DNA from: Achromobacter insolitus
GTDB taxonomy: Bacteria > Pseudomonadota > Gammaproteobacteria > Burkholderiales > Burkholderiaceae_B
Length of the DNA stretch: 64,000 nt
Reading direction: 5' to 3'
NCBI RefSeq assembly: GCF_002209555.1
Contig: NZ_NJIF01000005.1
Coordinates: forward strand, 1-64,000
Part shown: one piece after another, positions 34,970-44,336 of the stretch
Position numbering within the stretch: the stretch's first letter is position 1
Layout: every line of letters begins with the position of its first letter
Notes under the pieces: model-generated
Databases searched by the model: none
What the model was told of the DNA's origin: nothing
The model's input: the letters and a program-made list of their open reading frames with translations, nothing else
Made by a program: the position numbers and the translations under genes

Positions 34970-35024
34970 TCTATCGGTAGATTGACTCCCTGTGCCCCAC
35001 CGGGGCTTCCTCCTGGAACTCGAT

Positions 35025-36722
35025 ATGGATACCACCCGGCCCGCGCCCCGCCACACCATTACCCTGGATACCGGTCCCTTTGTGACCGATGGCACCACCT
35101 CGATCCTCGAGGCGGCGCTGGCCCAGGGCATACCGGTGCCGTTTTCCTGTCAGCGCGGAGCCTGCGGCTCCTGCCGCGCCAAGGTCGTCGAGGGCTGCTT
35201 CGAGCGCATCGCACCGCCGACGGACGGCAGTTATCAGGCGGCCGCCGACGAATTGCTGATGTGCCAGTGCCGCGCGGCCAGCGACCTGACGCTGCGGTTT
35301 CCCCATTGGCGCGCTCCGGCGCAAGCCCGGCCTCCGCGCCGAGCCAACGTCGTGTCGCGCTTGCCACTGGCGCCTGACGTTACCCAGCTCATCGTCGAAC
35401 TGCAGGACGGGGAAGACTACGACTATCTGCCCGGCCAGCATGCCCAGCTGATTCTGGAAGGCGGCGCCCGCCGCAACTTCTCGATTGCGAACGCACCCGC
35501 GGCCGCAGGCCCCGCACGGCTGGAATTCCACATCCGCCACATGCCGGGCGGCGCCTTCACTAGCGGCATCTTGCCCGCGCTCCAGTCCGGCGACCCGTTG
35601 ACTTTGGATGCCGCCCGGGGAGATTGCACCTGGCGCGGGGATGAACTGCAGGACACCGATCACCTGGTGCTGCTGGCCACTGGCACCGGCTACGCGGGCG
35701 TGGCGCCCATACTCATGGCCGCGCTGCACAGCCGAGCGCTGAAAACGGTAACGCTTTACTGGGGCGGCCGGACGCCGGACGACCACTACGCCAGCCAGAT
35801 GCTGGACGCCTTGCAGGGCAAGGGCGACGGCTTCCAGTGGCATGCCGTGCTATCTGCCGGCGAGTCCGCCAGGAAACGCGTGCAGGATGCGGCCGCCGAA
35901 GCCGGGCATGACTGGTCCCGCAGCCTGGTCTACGCCTGCGGCAACCCGGCGATGGTAAGCGCAGCTCGCGAACGGCTGCTTGCGGCCGGCCTGCCCGCAT
36001 ATCGGTATCGGGCCGAAGCCTTCCACCCCGCGGCCAGCGGTCCGGCAGGCGCTGCGCCGCAGCGCCCGGCCCATCCCTGGGAACGCATCAGCCCGCGCTA
36101 TACGCTGGCCGGCATCCTGGACGCGCGGCAGCGCTCCATGAGGGCGGTAGAGGAAATCGCCGGGCTGATACGTCCGGGCATGACAACGCGCGAGGCCATC
36201 GCAGTCGCGGACGAGCACCTGCGCCGGATGGGCGCATCCCACAATTGGCATCCGACCTACGTGCGCTTCGGCCCGGACACCCAGTCCCCTCCGATCCAGC
36301 GCACCGACTATGACCGCAAGCTGCAAGAGCAAGACCTCTTCGTGCTGGACATAGGCCCGGTTTGGGACGGCTACGAGGGCGATTATGGCGACACCTTCGT
36401 ACTCGGCGCCGACGAAGACCGCCGCCGTTGCGCCGAGGCCGCCCGCGGCGTTTTCAAGCGCACCCGCCAGGCATGGCTGGAAGGCTTGACCGGCACGGCC
36501 CTGTACGACCGCGCCACCGAGTATGCCCGCGAGCATGGATGCGAACTGGTGCGGGAAATTCCCGGTCACCGGGTCTCGGATTTTCCCCATGCGCTGTATG
36601 GCAGGCATGTGCTCGCCCAGGCCGACTTCGTGCCCGCCGACGGCATCTGGGTACTGGAGATCCAGGTGCGCGACGCGCGGCGGCCCCTGGGCGCGTTCTA
36701 CGAGGACGTGCTGCTGCGCTGA
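35025..36722 (+). CDS. Ferredoxin/FAD/NAD oxidoreductase fused to an M24 peptidase-like domain
   Basis: A 565-aa four-part fusion. The N-terminal 2Fe-2S ferredoxin has the plant-type pattern C42-x4-C47-x2-C50-x29-C80. An FAD-binding FNR domain follows (RNFSIANAP, R150-S153), then an NAD-binding domain (GTGYAGVAPIL 220-230; ACGNPAMV 304-311). The C-terminal M24 metallopeptidase domain (about 356-565) keeps all five metal ligands: D442, D453, H515, E545 and E560 (DIGPVWDGYEGD, PGHRVSDFPH, LEIQV, YEDVLL). An upstream GTG (34992) lacks support; ATG 35025 follows GGA at 8 bases. The role is unknown: a reductase electron-transfer module plus a creatinase/proline-peptidase-like hydrolase. Confidence 0.9.
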   Translation: MDTTRPAPRHTITLDTGPFVTDGTTSILEAALAQGIPVPFSCQRGACGSCRAKVVEGCFERIAPPTDGSYQAAADELLMCQCRAASDLTLRFPHWRAPAQARPPRRANVVSRLPLAPDVTQLIVELQDGEDYDYLPGQHAQLILEGGARRNFSIANAPAAAGPARLEFHIRHMPGGAFTSGILPALQSGDPLTLDAARGDCTWRGDELQDTDHLVLLATGTGYAGVAPILMAALHSRALKTVTLYWGGRTPDDHYASQMLDALQGKGDGFQWHAVLSAGESARKRVQDAAAEAGHDWSRSLVYACGNPAMVSAARERLLAAGLPAYRYRAEAFHPAASGPAGAAPQRPAHPWERISPRYTLAGILDARQRSMRAVEEIAGLIRPGMTTREAIAVADEHLRRMGASHNWHPTYVRFGPDTQSPPIQRTDYDRKLQEQDLFVLDIGPVWDGYEGDYGDTFVLGADEDRRRCAEAARGVFKRTRQAWLEGLTGTALYDRATEYAREHGCELVREIPGHRVSDFPHALYGRHVLAQADFVPADGIWVLEIQVRDARRPLGAFYEDVLLR

Positions 36723-36749
36723 CGGGACCGCGGTCGCCGGGCGGCCGCC

Positions 36750-38663
36750 CTACCCTCGCTGGCTCAACGCCCGGCTGATCCGGTTCTTTGCCACGGTGGT
36801 CTTCGGCACCTTGAACGGGAACCACGTGCGCACGTCCTCGTCCAGCCCGATGCCGTGCATGAAGTTGTAGATGGCCTTTTTCAGCGCGCGGCCGAGCGCG
36901 TCATGGTCCACCCCGGTGGGGTCATCGAAGCCGACGTCGTTCTTGGCGAAGGTAATCGGGGGCAAGGGACGCAGGGTCACACCGTATTCTTCCGGGTTCT
37001 GTCCCACGGGCGAATGCACCGTACAGGCGAAGCGGTGAAAGAAGCCGCTCTGGATGCAGTCATTAGCGAACAACTGGCGCACGTACTCCAGCGCGTCCAC
37101 GGTGTCCTGCACCGTCTGCGTGGGGAAGCCATACATCAGGTAGGCGTGCACCAGGATGCCGGCGTCCGTGAAGGCTCGCGTGACGCGAGCCACCTGGTCC
37201 ACCGACACGCCCTTCTTCATCAGATTCAGCAGACGGTCCGATGCGACCTCCAGGCCGCCGGATACGGCAATGCAACCGCTGTCTGCCAGCAGTTCACAGA
37301 GCTCGGGGCTGAAGGTCTTTTCAAACCGGATATTGCCCCACCAGGAGATGCCGGTATTGCGTGCGATCAGCTCGGTCGCCAAGGCCTTGAGCGATTTGGG
37401 CGGCGCGGCCTCGTCGACGAAGTGGAATCCGGTCTGGCCGGTTTCGCGCACGATGGCCTCGATGCGGTCGGCCAGCACGGCAGCGGACGCGCCCTCGTAG
37501 CGGCCAATGTAGTCCAGGCTGACGTCGCAGAAGCTGCATTTCTTCCAATAGCAGCCATGCGCCACGGTCAGCTTGTTCCAGCGCCCGTCGCTCCAGAGCC
37601 GGTTCATGGGATTCAGCATGTCCAGCAGCGACAGATAGCGGTCCAGCGGCAGGCCATCCCAGGTCGGCGTGCCCACTTCCGCGAAGGCGATGTCGGGCTC
37701 CACCATATTCACGTAGCGCACCGCGCCCGTGTCCGCATCGCGCAGGAACGTGCGCACCAGGCGTTGGCGCGAGCGCTTGCCCTGCACGTGTTCGAGCAGC
37801 GACAGCAAGGGACGTTCGCCCGCGTCCAGCGTGACATAGTCGAAGTAGTCGAAGACGCGCGGGTCTTTCAGTTCGCGCAGTTCGGTGTTGACAAAGCCCC
37901 CGCCCAGCACGGTGACGATTCCGGGATCGTGCGCCTTGATGGTCTGCGCGATGCGGAAGGCCGCGTAAACCGCGCCGGGGAACGGCACGGACAGCAGGAC
38001 CACCGTGGGCGCATGGCGCGCCAGCGCTTCCGAGGTCAGGTTGCGCAGCACGTCGTCCACCAGCGTCGGCGGCGCCGCCAGCGCCTGCGCCAGCGGGTCG
38101 AACGTGGGTTGGCTGCCAGCCAGCGACTCGGCATAGCGCACGAACTCGAACCGCGAATCCACGGCGTCCCGCAGCACGTCGGCCAAATCGTTCAAATACA
38201 GGGTCGCCAGGTGCTTGGCCCGGTCGTGCAGGCCCAGGGCTCCGAACGCCCAGCCCAGCGGATCGCCGCCCTCCTCGTCCAGATAGACGTCCAGCGAGCT
38301 GAAACGCGGTCCTTCGGGCAGGAAATTACGCCCGACGATGCGGTGCGCCAGCGTGGAGTCCCGGCCTTGCAGAAAGGCGATCACGGGGTCTATGGTCGCC
38401 AGGTAGCGCGCCTCCTGTTCCGCAAAGGCCTGCACGGCGGGCGTGCGCTTGTTGGCCGGCAATGCGGCCACGCGCTGCGCCACGGCGCGCAAGCCGTCGG
38501 CCGACAACAGACGCAGTACCAGGGCCAGCGCCAGGTCTTCCTGAAACGAAGTGACCTCGCGCGACCGCAGAAAACCGGTCAGGTAGGCGGTGGACGGATA
38601 GGGGGTATTGAGCTGCGTCATCGGCGGGATGACGGACAGCACGCGTAAAGGCAAAGAGGACAT
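36750..38663 (-). CDS. B12-binding-domain radical SAM protein
   Basis: A 637-aa radical SAM enzyme with an N-terminal cobalamin-binding-like domain. The B12 part spans about residues 1-300 (ALARHAPTVVLLSVPFPGAVYAAFRIAQTIKA). The radical-SAM cluster Cys lie in GCYWKKCSFC, the C-x4-C-x2-C spacing used by this subgroup, around residue 384. The GGLE motif (SGGLEVASDR) follows. C-terminal region includes KKAIYNFMHGIGLDEDVRTWF. The ATG at 38663 is preferred over upstream starts that encode a low-quality tail. No partner is adjacent, so the substrate cannot be guessed. It resembles the widespread uncharacterised B12-radical SAM groups. Confidence 0.85.
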   Translation of the reverse strand: MSSLPLRVLSVIPPMTQLNTPYPSTAYLTGFLRSREVTSFQEDLALALVLRLLSADGLRAVAQRVAALPANKRTPAVQAFAEQEARYLATIDPVIAFLQGRDSTLAHRIVGRNFLPEGPRFSSLDVYLDEEGGDPLGWAFGALGLHDRAKHLATLYLNDLADVLRDAVDSRFEFVRYAESLAGSQPTFDPLAQALAAPPTLVDDVLRNLTSEALARHAPTVVLLSVPFPGAVYAAFRIAQTIKAHDPGIVTVLGGGFVNTELRELKDPRVFDYFDYVTLDAGERPLLSLLEHVQGKRSRQRLVRTFLRDADTGAVRYVNMVEPDIAFAEVGTPTWDGLPLDRYLSLLDMLNPMNRLWSDGRWNKLTVAHGCYWKKCSFCDVSLDYIGRYEGASAAVLADRIEAIVRETGQTGFHFVDEAAPPKSLKALATELIARNTGISWWGNIRFEKTFSPELCELLADSGCIAVSGGLEVASDRLLNLMKKGVSVDQVARVTRAFTDAGILVHAYLMYGFPTQTVQDTVDALEYVRQLFANDCIQSGFFHRFACTVHSPVGQNPEEYGVTLRPLPPITFAKNDVGFDDPTGVDHDALGRALKKAIYNFMHGIGLDEDVRTWFPFKVPKTTVAKNRISRALSQRG

Positions 38664-38886
38664 GAAGCACGGCAAGACTGCCGTCGAAACGGGGATCGGG
38701 GCCATTATAGGCAGCGCAGCGGTCTGCGGCCGGTGATAGCCGGGCAACTGTTGGCTCGTCGTGGCGGTTCCGCCTTCGACGCCGGTGCACGCAAAATATC
38801 TCTTCGGCAAGCAAACCGTAATCCGACACCGTTATTAGCAGTATCCTCGAATTCCGCCACAGTCCATCCAGCCTGGCGTCATTTCC

Positions 38887-39291
38887 ATGCGCAATCGCCC
38901 AGACCCATTCGCCCCGCCCCCGAAGCAACGGGCCGTCCGACTCAATTCGCTGCTCTGGATCCTTGAGCCGCTGGAGCGCGATAGCGCCTACCTGCGCCGC
39001 AAAATGTTCGGCTGCGATGCGGCGTACCTGGACGGCCTGCTGTATCTGGTGGCGGCCGACCGGGAGGATCCATGGAGCGGGCTGCTGATCTGCACATCCC
39101 GAGAACGCCAGGCGGCGCTGATGGGGGAGTTCCCGGCCCTGCAGCCGCATCCGGTGCTGGGAAAATGGCTATACCTGCCCCAGACCGACGAGGACTTCGA
39201 GACGATAGCCACGCGGATGGCGCAGCTTGCACTGGCGCGCGATCCGCGCATGGGCGTGGCACCCAGCCCGCGCTCGCGGCGGCGGACCTGA
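38887..39291 (+). CDS. Small TfoX-N/YjbR-like protein
   Basis: A 134-aa protein. The segment YLRRKMFGCDAAYLDGLLYLVAADREDPWSGLLICTSRERQ has the arrangement of the TfoX N-terminal/YjbR-like fold (RKMFG followed by a short hydrophobic strand). The C-terminus is basic (RSRRRT). The ribosome site is weak. It is divergent from the radical SAM gene and convergent with the GGDEF gene. The family call is moderate, and function is unknown. Confidence 0.65.
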   Translation: MRNRPDPFAPPPKQRAVRLNSLLWILEPLERDSAYLRRKMFGCDAAYLDGLLYLVAADREDPWSGLLICTSRERQAALMGEFPALQPHPVLGKWLYLPQTDEDFETIATRMAQLALARDPRMGVAPSPRSRRRT

Positions 39292-39307
39292 GCCGCGCGG
39301 CTTGCAG

Positions 39308-40483
39308 TCAGGCGCTCACCGCGCTCGCGGCAGCGCGAGCCAGCTCCACCCGGTTCCCGCCTAGCGCCTTGGCCTGGTACAAGGCCCGGTCGGCGGCGGC
39401 CAGCGCATCGGCCAGGGGCGGAACCCTGTCTTCGAATTGCGCCAGCCCGACGCTGACCGTGGCCGGTATGCCCAGGCTGTCGTCCCGGCCCGAGACCGTC
39501 ACGGCAAAGTGTTGAGCCACGGCGGCGCCCAGCACGGTGGCGCGCCGCGCGTCGGGCCCTGACAACAGCGCAGCGAACTCTTCACCCCCGAGGCGGGCGA
39601 GCAACGCGTCCGCGCCCAACACGCTGCGCGCGGAATCCGCAAAGAACTTCAGCACCTGGTCGCCGGCATGGTGGCCATGCCTGTCGTTGATGGCCTTGAA
39701 CTGGTCCAGGTCGAAGGCCAGCACGGCAATGGGACCACGCCCGGCCCCGCTGTCGATAATGCGGGCGCCCTGTTCGAAAAACCAGCGGCGGTTGCCCAGG
39801 CGGGTCAGGTAATCCGTCTGCGACTCCCGCAGCAACTCTCCGTGCGTTTCCTCGCGAATCAGCTTGAGCAGCGTCATCGGCAGCACGATCGAATACAGCA
39901 CGCCTTCATACATGGTCAGCGTGCTGGCGGCTAGATGTATCCCGGGGCCGTGCTCGGCCACCCACCACGGCAGGATGAAGGCGCGGGCGGCGTAGACGAG
40001 CGCATGCAGGCTGGCCGCCGCAGTGGCGATGCGTAGCGGTGTCAGCAACTTCAGCGGCTGGCAGCGCATCAGTTCCCAGGCGGTCATTCCGCTGACCAGC
40101 GCAATGGGAAACGCGCTGACGTACTTCCAGACCAGGTCCTCGCGCTGATCGCCGGCCACCAGCCAGATCAAGGCCATCACGATCAACAACCCGATGGAAG
40201 CAGCGCGGTAACGCCTGCCGCTCAACGATGCCGCGCCGTTCATGATCAGGAGATAGCCGCTGAGCACGATGAGGTTGGCAACGGCCGATCCCAGCGGACT
40301 GGGCAGCTTGCCGCGGAACAGTGCAACCAGGCATCCCAGCGCAAGCGTGGCAAAACCCGCCGCGAGGATACGCAAGGATCCGCTGCGATTGGGGTGAGTC
40401 CGATGCTCCCAGAACGTCAGGCCAGCACTGGCGAGCAGCGTTCCGATGATGATGAAGTAAAGGGTGAGGAGATCGACGTACAT
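39308..40483 (-). CDS. Membrane GGDEF-domain protein (putative diguanylate cyclase)
   Basis: A 391-aa protein with about six hydrophobic segments in residues 1-210 (LLTLYFIIIGTLLASAG; ILAAGFATLALGCLVALF; LLIVMALIWLVAG and others). A C-terminal GGDEF domain follows (DYLTRLGNRRWFFEQG; the active-site motif reads GGEEF). No RxxD inhibitory site lies at the normal place before GGEEF. The start ATG 40483 begins the first helix; longer frames upstream are out of context. It likely makes c-di-GMP in response to a membrane or periplasmic cue. Confidence 0.9.
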   Translation of the reverse strand: MYVDLLTLYFIIIGTLLASAGLTFWEHRTHPNRSGSLRILAAGFATLALGCLVALFRGKLPSPLGSAVANLIVLSGYLLIMNGAASLSGRRYRAASIGLLIVMALIWLVAGDQREDLVWKYVSAFPIALVSGMTAWELMRCQPLKLLTPLRIATAAASLHALVYAARAFILPWWVAEHGPGIHLAASTLTMYEGVLYSIVLPMTLLKLIREETHGELLRESQTDYLTRLGNRRWFFEQGARIIDSGAGRGPIAVLAFDLDQFKAINDRHGHHAGDQVLKFFADSARSVLGADALLARLGGEEFAALLSGPDARRATVLGAAVAQHFAVTVSGRDDSLGIPATVSVGLAQFEDRVPPLADALAAADRALYQAKALGGNRVELARAAASAVSA

Positions 40484-40724
40484 CTTGGACGCGGGGAGAT
40501 GGCCTCGCGGCATCGCGGCGGCCAGCAAGAATTCTACGTGGGAATTGCGCTGCAGAAACATAGCGTAACCCCTGTCACAACTCAGTTGCGCGTCACGCAA
40601 CAGCGGCCCGCGTCGCCGTCTCGCAAAACGAAAAAATCCCACCCAGTGACAAATTTGCCACTCATCTACAATCCGTGGCGGCGCCGGTTGCCAACCGCAA
40701 TCGGGCAGTAGCTCACAGGTAGTA

Positions 40725-41660
40725 ATGACGCGCGCGAAGACCTCCGCTCCCAAGAAAAGAAGTTCCCCCAGCAGATCCAAGGCCCGCGCCGGTTCCCGAG
40801 CCAGCGGCCGTTTCCCCCGATTCCTGAAGGCGTTGCTGTTCTCGTCCCTGGCGAGTTTCGGCGCCGCCACCTATATGCTGAATCCGCAGTGGCGGATTCC
40901 GGCCCCCGTACAGGAAGTCATATCGCGCCTGGGGTGGCCTCAAGAACGCGGGCATGCGCCGCCCGTGGCCATACCGACCGCAGCGCGGACAGGGGCGCCA
41001 GTTCAAACAATGTTTGCGGAATGCCGGCAGTTCTTTCCGCACTCGCGCCCGCCCGAAGTGCCGGGCGGCCAGAAGCTGCGCGAGGTCTGTTTTTCCGCCT
41101 TCGCCATCCTACACGACGGCCAGACCAAGACGCCGGTGTTCGTCGCCGAGCGCCTGAACCGCCAGATGCTGACGCAGGCCCAGGGAATGCGCCGCACCGA
41201 CAAGTTCTACGCCGAAGCGCGGCTGCCGCGCGCCGAGCGCGCCGAATTGGACGACTATCGCGGCTCGGGATATTCCCGCGGACACATGGCGCCGGCAGGC
41301 GACATGTCCACGCCGGAAGCCATGGCGCAGAGCTTTTCGCTGGCCAATATGGTGCCCCAGGACCAGACGCATAACGGCGGCGCCTGGAGCAGTATCGAAC
41401 AGGACACGCGCAAGTACGTGATGCGCGCGGCGGGCGACGTCTATGTCTTCACCGGGCCCATCTACGCCGACAAGCCCAAAACCATAGGCTCAGGCGTTGC
41501 CGTGCCCACCTATATCTACAAGGTGGTCTACGACGCCACCACGGGCCGCTCGTGGGTGCATTGGCAGGCAAACGCCGCCAGCACCAAGGCCGGACCGCCC
41601 ATCAGCTACGAGGAATTCGTGAAGCGCACGGGGATCCGGGTATTGCCGGCCGGAGGCTGA
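40725..41660 (+). CDS. Membrane-anchored DNA/RNA non-specific endonuclease (NucA type)
   Basis: A 311-aa protein with a basic N-terminus (about residues 1-32, Lys/Arg/Ser-rich) and a single membrane helix at about 33-51. A betabetaalpha-metal nuclease domain follows. The active site is YSRGHMAPAGDM with catalytic His187 (canonical DRGH has an Asp where this reads S). N208 in FSLANMVPQDQ and E225 fit the Mg site. An N-in/C-out topology would put the nuclease in the periplasm. The Ser for Asp change could alter activity. Confidence 0.9.
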   Translation: MTRAKTSAPKKRSSPSRSKARAGSRASGRFPRFLKALLFSSLASFGAATYMLNPQWRIPAPVQEVISRLGWPQERGHAPPVAIPTAARTGAPVQTMFAECRQFFPHSRPPEVPGGQKLREVCFSAFAILHDGQTKTPVFVAERLNRQMLTQAQGMRRTDKFYAEARLPRAERAELDDYRGSGYSRGHMAPAGDMSTPEAMAQSFSLANMVPQDQTHNGGAWSSIEQDTRKYVMRAAGDVYVFTGPIYADKPKTIGSGVAVPTYIYKVVYDATTGRSWVHWQANAASTKAGPPISYEEFVKRTGIRVLPAGG

Positions 41661-41736
41661 GGCCCCATCGGCTCGGGTAACTCCACCTCGCGGCGGTCCG
41701 CTCTCGGACAGCCGCCGCAGGAAACGCTTTAAGGCG

Positions 41737-42216
41737 CTATCCGCGGCGTGCCGCCTCGATGGTGGCGATATCGATCTTGGCCATGGTCATCATGGCGTCG
41801 AATGCGCGCTTGGCGGCGGCGGGGTCGGGATCCGAAATAGCCTCGATCAACACCCGCGGCGTGATCTGCCAGGACAGGCCCCATTTGTCCTTGCACCAGC
41901 CGCATTCGCTCGCCTGGCCGCCATTACCGATGATGGCATCCCACAGGCGGTCGGTTTCGGCCTGGTCCTCGGTGGAAATCTGGAACGAGAAGGCTTCGGT
42001 ATGCTTGAACGCCGGGCCGCCATTCAGGCCGACGCAGGGTATGCCCGCCACCGTGAATTCGACAGTCAGCACATCGCCTTGCTTGCCCGAGGGGTAGTCC
42101 CCCGGCGCGCGCAGGACCTTGCGCACGGCGCTGTCCGGAAAGGTCTTTGCATAGAACTGCGCGGCTTCCAGGGCGTCCTGGTCATACCAGATACAGACAG
42201 TGTTTTTGCTAACCAT
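41737..42216 (-). CDS. VOC-family protein, PhnB/3-demethylubiquinone methyltransferase-like
   Basis: A 159-aa VOC-fold protein of the PhnB-like group. Motifs include TVCIWYDQDALEAAQFYAKTFPDSAV, NGGPAFKHTEAFSFQISTED and SWQITPRVLIEAI. AGGAG precedes ATG 42216. Usual annotations such as 3-demethylubiquinone-9 3-methyltransferase are historical and not supported by function. It lies 95 bases downstream of the alkylsulfatase start region in gene order but with a long gap in orientation; it has no obvious operon partner. Confidence 0.88.
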   Translation of the reverse strand: MVSKNTVCIWYDQDALEAAQFYAKTFPDSAVRKVLRAPGDYPSGKQGDVLTVEFTVAGIPCVGLNGGPAFKHTEAFSFQISTEDQAETDRLWDAIIGNGGQASECGWCKDKWGLSWQITPRVLIEAISDPDPAAAKRAFDAMMTMAKIDIATIEAARRG

Positions 42217-42311
42217 GTTCAGTCTCCTGCCAACGGTCCCATGTGCGGCTGGCGCGCGGGACCGTCGGCTCTTGCGGCCAAAAGCCAGGATCAGCCTCTG
42301 GCGTTAAACGC

Positions 42312-44336
42312 CTACGGCGTAACAATGTTGAACCAGAACGGGAAGTCGTCCAGCGCGCCGAACACTTCGGCAAGCTTGGTCTGATCGCCCGTGACCTTGA
42401 CGTCTCCCTTGTCCATGGCGTCCTTCAGCGTGGTCTGCTTCAGCATGATGTTGTTGAGCGTTTCCCGCGTCAGGGACACGCTGGCGCTAGGCTCCTTGGC
42501 CTGCTTGCCCTCGGAGTGGTTAAGCACGCTATTGGCCATCTCCAGCATGTACTTCTGCTTCGTGTCGGTGAAATCGACATTCAACACGACGTGCTTGCCC
42601 TCGGTCTTTTCGCGGTTCAGGCGCACCGCGAAATAGTCGAACAGCATGTCCAGCGTCATGGCGCGCACCGTGTCGGGGCTGGCCGTGTCCGGCACCGGCA
42701 GTTTCTGCACGCCTTCACGCAGCTCCTTGGCGCCGGTCAGGTAGAAGTTGCGCCACGGGCCGCTTTCCGCCTGGTAGCCCAACTGTTCCAGCGCATCGGC
42801 CTGCAGGTCTCGGGCCGCCTGGTTTTTCGGATCCGCGAACACCGCGTAATTGACCACCTCGGCCACCCAGCGGTAATCCCCCTTGGCGTAATACTCGCGC
42901 GCCTTCTTCACCACCTCGTCCACGCCGCCCATCATGTCGACGTAGCGCTTCGCGCCCTCCTCGATGGGCAAGGTGTGCAGCGTGGCGGGGTTGCCATTGA
43001 ACCACCCCAGGTACAGCACATAAGTGGCGCGGACGTTGTGATTGACGGAACCGTAATACCCTCGGTTGGAGAACTTGGTGGCGATCGACTTGGGCAACTT
43101 GACCTGTTCGGCGATCTCTTCCTTGTTGTAGCCCATGTTGGCCAGTCGCAGGGTCTCGTCGTTGATGTAGCGGTACATGTCGCGCTGCAGGCTCAGCTGC
43201 TCGCGCACTTCCTTGTTGTTCCAGACCGGCCAGTGATGCATGGCGTACATCACTTCGACGTCGTCGCCCCACAGGTTCAGGGCCTCGTTCAGGTACTTTG
43301 ACCAGGCCAGCGGGTCGCGGATCTTGGCGCCGCGCAACGAATAGGTATTGTGCAAGGTGTGCGTGGAGTCCTCGGCCGTATTGAGGGCCTTTTTCTCGCG
43401 GATGTAGTACAGCATCTCGGCTGGCGCCTCGCTGCCGGGCGCATACAGGAATTCATAGGTCAAGCCGTCGATCGTGCGCTTTTCGCCCGTCTTTTCGATG
43501 ATGTCGGTGGGCGGTATCAGGGTGACCGTTCCGGCAGAGGTCGTCGTGCCCAGCCCCGCGCCCACCTGGCCTGTCGCGCTGGGCGGCAACAGGTTGCCGT
43601 ACATGTAGCTGGCGCGGCGGCTCATGGCAGTGCCGGCCATCACGTTCTCGGCCACGGCGTGCTCCAGGAATCCGAGCGGCGCGTAAATCTTCACCTTGCC
43701 GGCCTTCACGTCGGCTTCATCGACCACGCCGCGCACCCCGCCGTAGTGGTCCACGTGGCTGTGGGTGTAGATGACGGCCACAACCGGCTTCTTGGGGCGG
43801 TGCTGATAATAGAGATCCAACGCGGCCTTGGCCGTTTCGGTGGAAATCAGCGGGTCCATGATCGTCAGGCCTTCCTTGCCTTCGACGATGGTCATGTTCG
43901 ACAGGTCCAGATTGCGCACCTGGTATATCCCGTCGGCCACCAGGAAGAGGCCCGAGATATTGATCAGCTGCGCCTGCCGCCACAGGCTGGGATTCACGGT
44001 GTCCGGAGCCTCGGAACCTTCCTTGATAAAGCCGTACTTGTCCGAGTCCCATACCGGATTGCCCTGGGCGCCCTTGATCATGCCGCCCGGTAGCGGCGCG
44101 ATGAATCCCTTGTGCGCCAATTCGAAGGCGGTCTTATCCGAAAACGGCAATTCTTTCAGCAGGGCCGCATTGGCTGCCTTGGTCGACGCTTCCGCCGGCT
44201 TGGGCGCTTCGGCCGACCACGCCGGAGCCGCAAGCGCAATGGCCAGCGCGGTCAACGTCAGGGGTGCCGACACGCGGCGCCTGAGCGCCAGGCCCGGTTG
44301 TGAACGGAAGGCAGTCACGCGGCGTATCAGCTTCAT
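42312..44336 (-). CDS. SdsA1-like alkylsulfatase, MBL fold with SCP2 domain
   Basis: Periplasmic metallo-beta-lactamase-fold alkylsulfatase, 674 aa, of the SdsA1/BDS1 family that hydrolyses primary alkyl sulfates such as SDS. A signal peptide covers about residues 1-42 (LTALAIALAAPAWSA). The zinc motif THSHVDHYGG and a downstream MAGTAMSRR region are typical. The C-terminal about 130 residues form an SCP2 sterol-carrier-like domain (NLVLNVDFTDTKQKY-type region; VKVTGDQTKLAEVF). GGAGA precedes ATG 44336 at 9 bases; longer upstream codons lack support. It diverges from the GGDEF gene, with candidate operators between them. The gene could belong to an alkyl-sulfate catabolic response. Confidence 0.93.
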   Translation of the reverse strand: MKLIRRVTAFRSQPGLALRRRVSAPLTLTALAIALAAPAWSAEAPKPAEASTKAANAALLKELPFSDKTAFELAHKGFIAPLPGGMIKGAQGNPVWDSDKYGFIKEGSEAPDTVNPSLWRQAQLINISGLFLVADGIYQVRNLDLSNMTIVEGKEGLTIMDPLISTETAKAALDLYYQHRPKKPVVAVIYTHSHVDHYGGVRGVVDEADVKAGKVKIYAPLGFLEHAVAENVMAGTAMSRRASYMYGNLLPPSATGQVGAGLGTTTSAGTVTLIPPTDIIEKTGEKRTIDGLTYEFLYAPGSEAPAEMLYYIREKKALNTAEDSTHTLHNTYSLRGAKIRDPLAWSKYLNEALNLWGDDVEVMYAMHHWPVWNNKEVREQLSLQRDMYRYINDETLRLANMGYNKEEIAEQVKLPKSIATKFSNRGYYGSVNHNVRATYVLYLGWFNGNPATLHTLPIEEGAKRYVDMMGGVDEVVKKAREYYAKGDYRWVAEVVNYAVFADPKNQAARDLQADALEQLGYQAESGPWRNFYLTGAKELREGVQKLPVPDTASPDTVRAMTLDMLFDYFAVRLNREKTEGKHVVLNVDFTDTKQKYMLEMANSVLNHSEGKQAKEPSASVSLTRETLNNIMLKQTTLKDAMDKGDVKVTGDQTKLAEVFGALDDFPFWFNIVTP

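Noticed and set aside
36855..38648. A 597-codon plus-strand frame over the radical SAM gene
   Set aside because: It is antisense, His/Gln/Arg-rich and without motifs, whereas the minus strand has the GCYWKKCSFC cluster motif.
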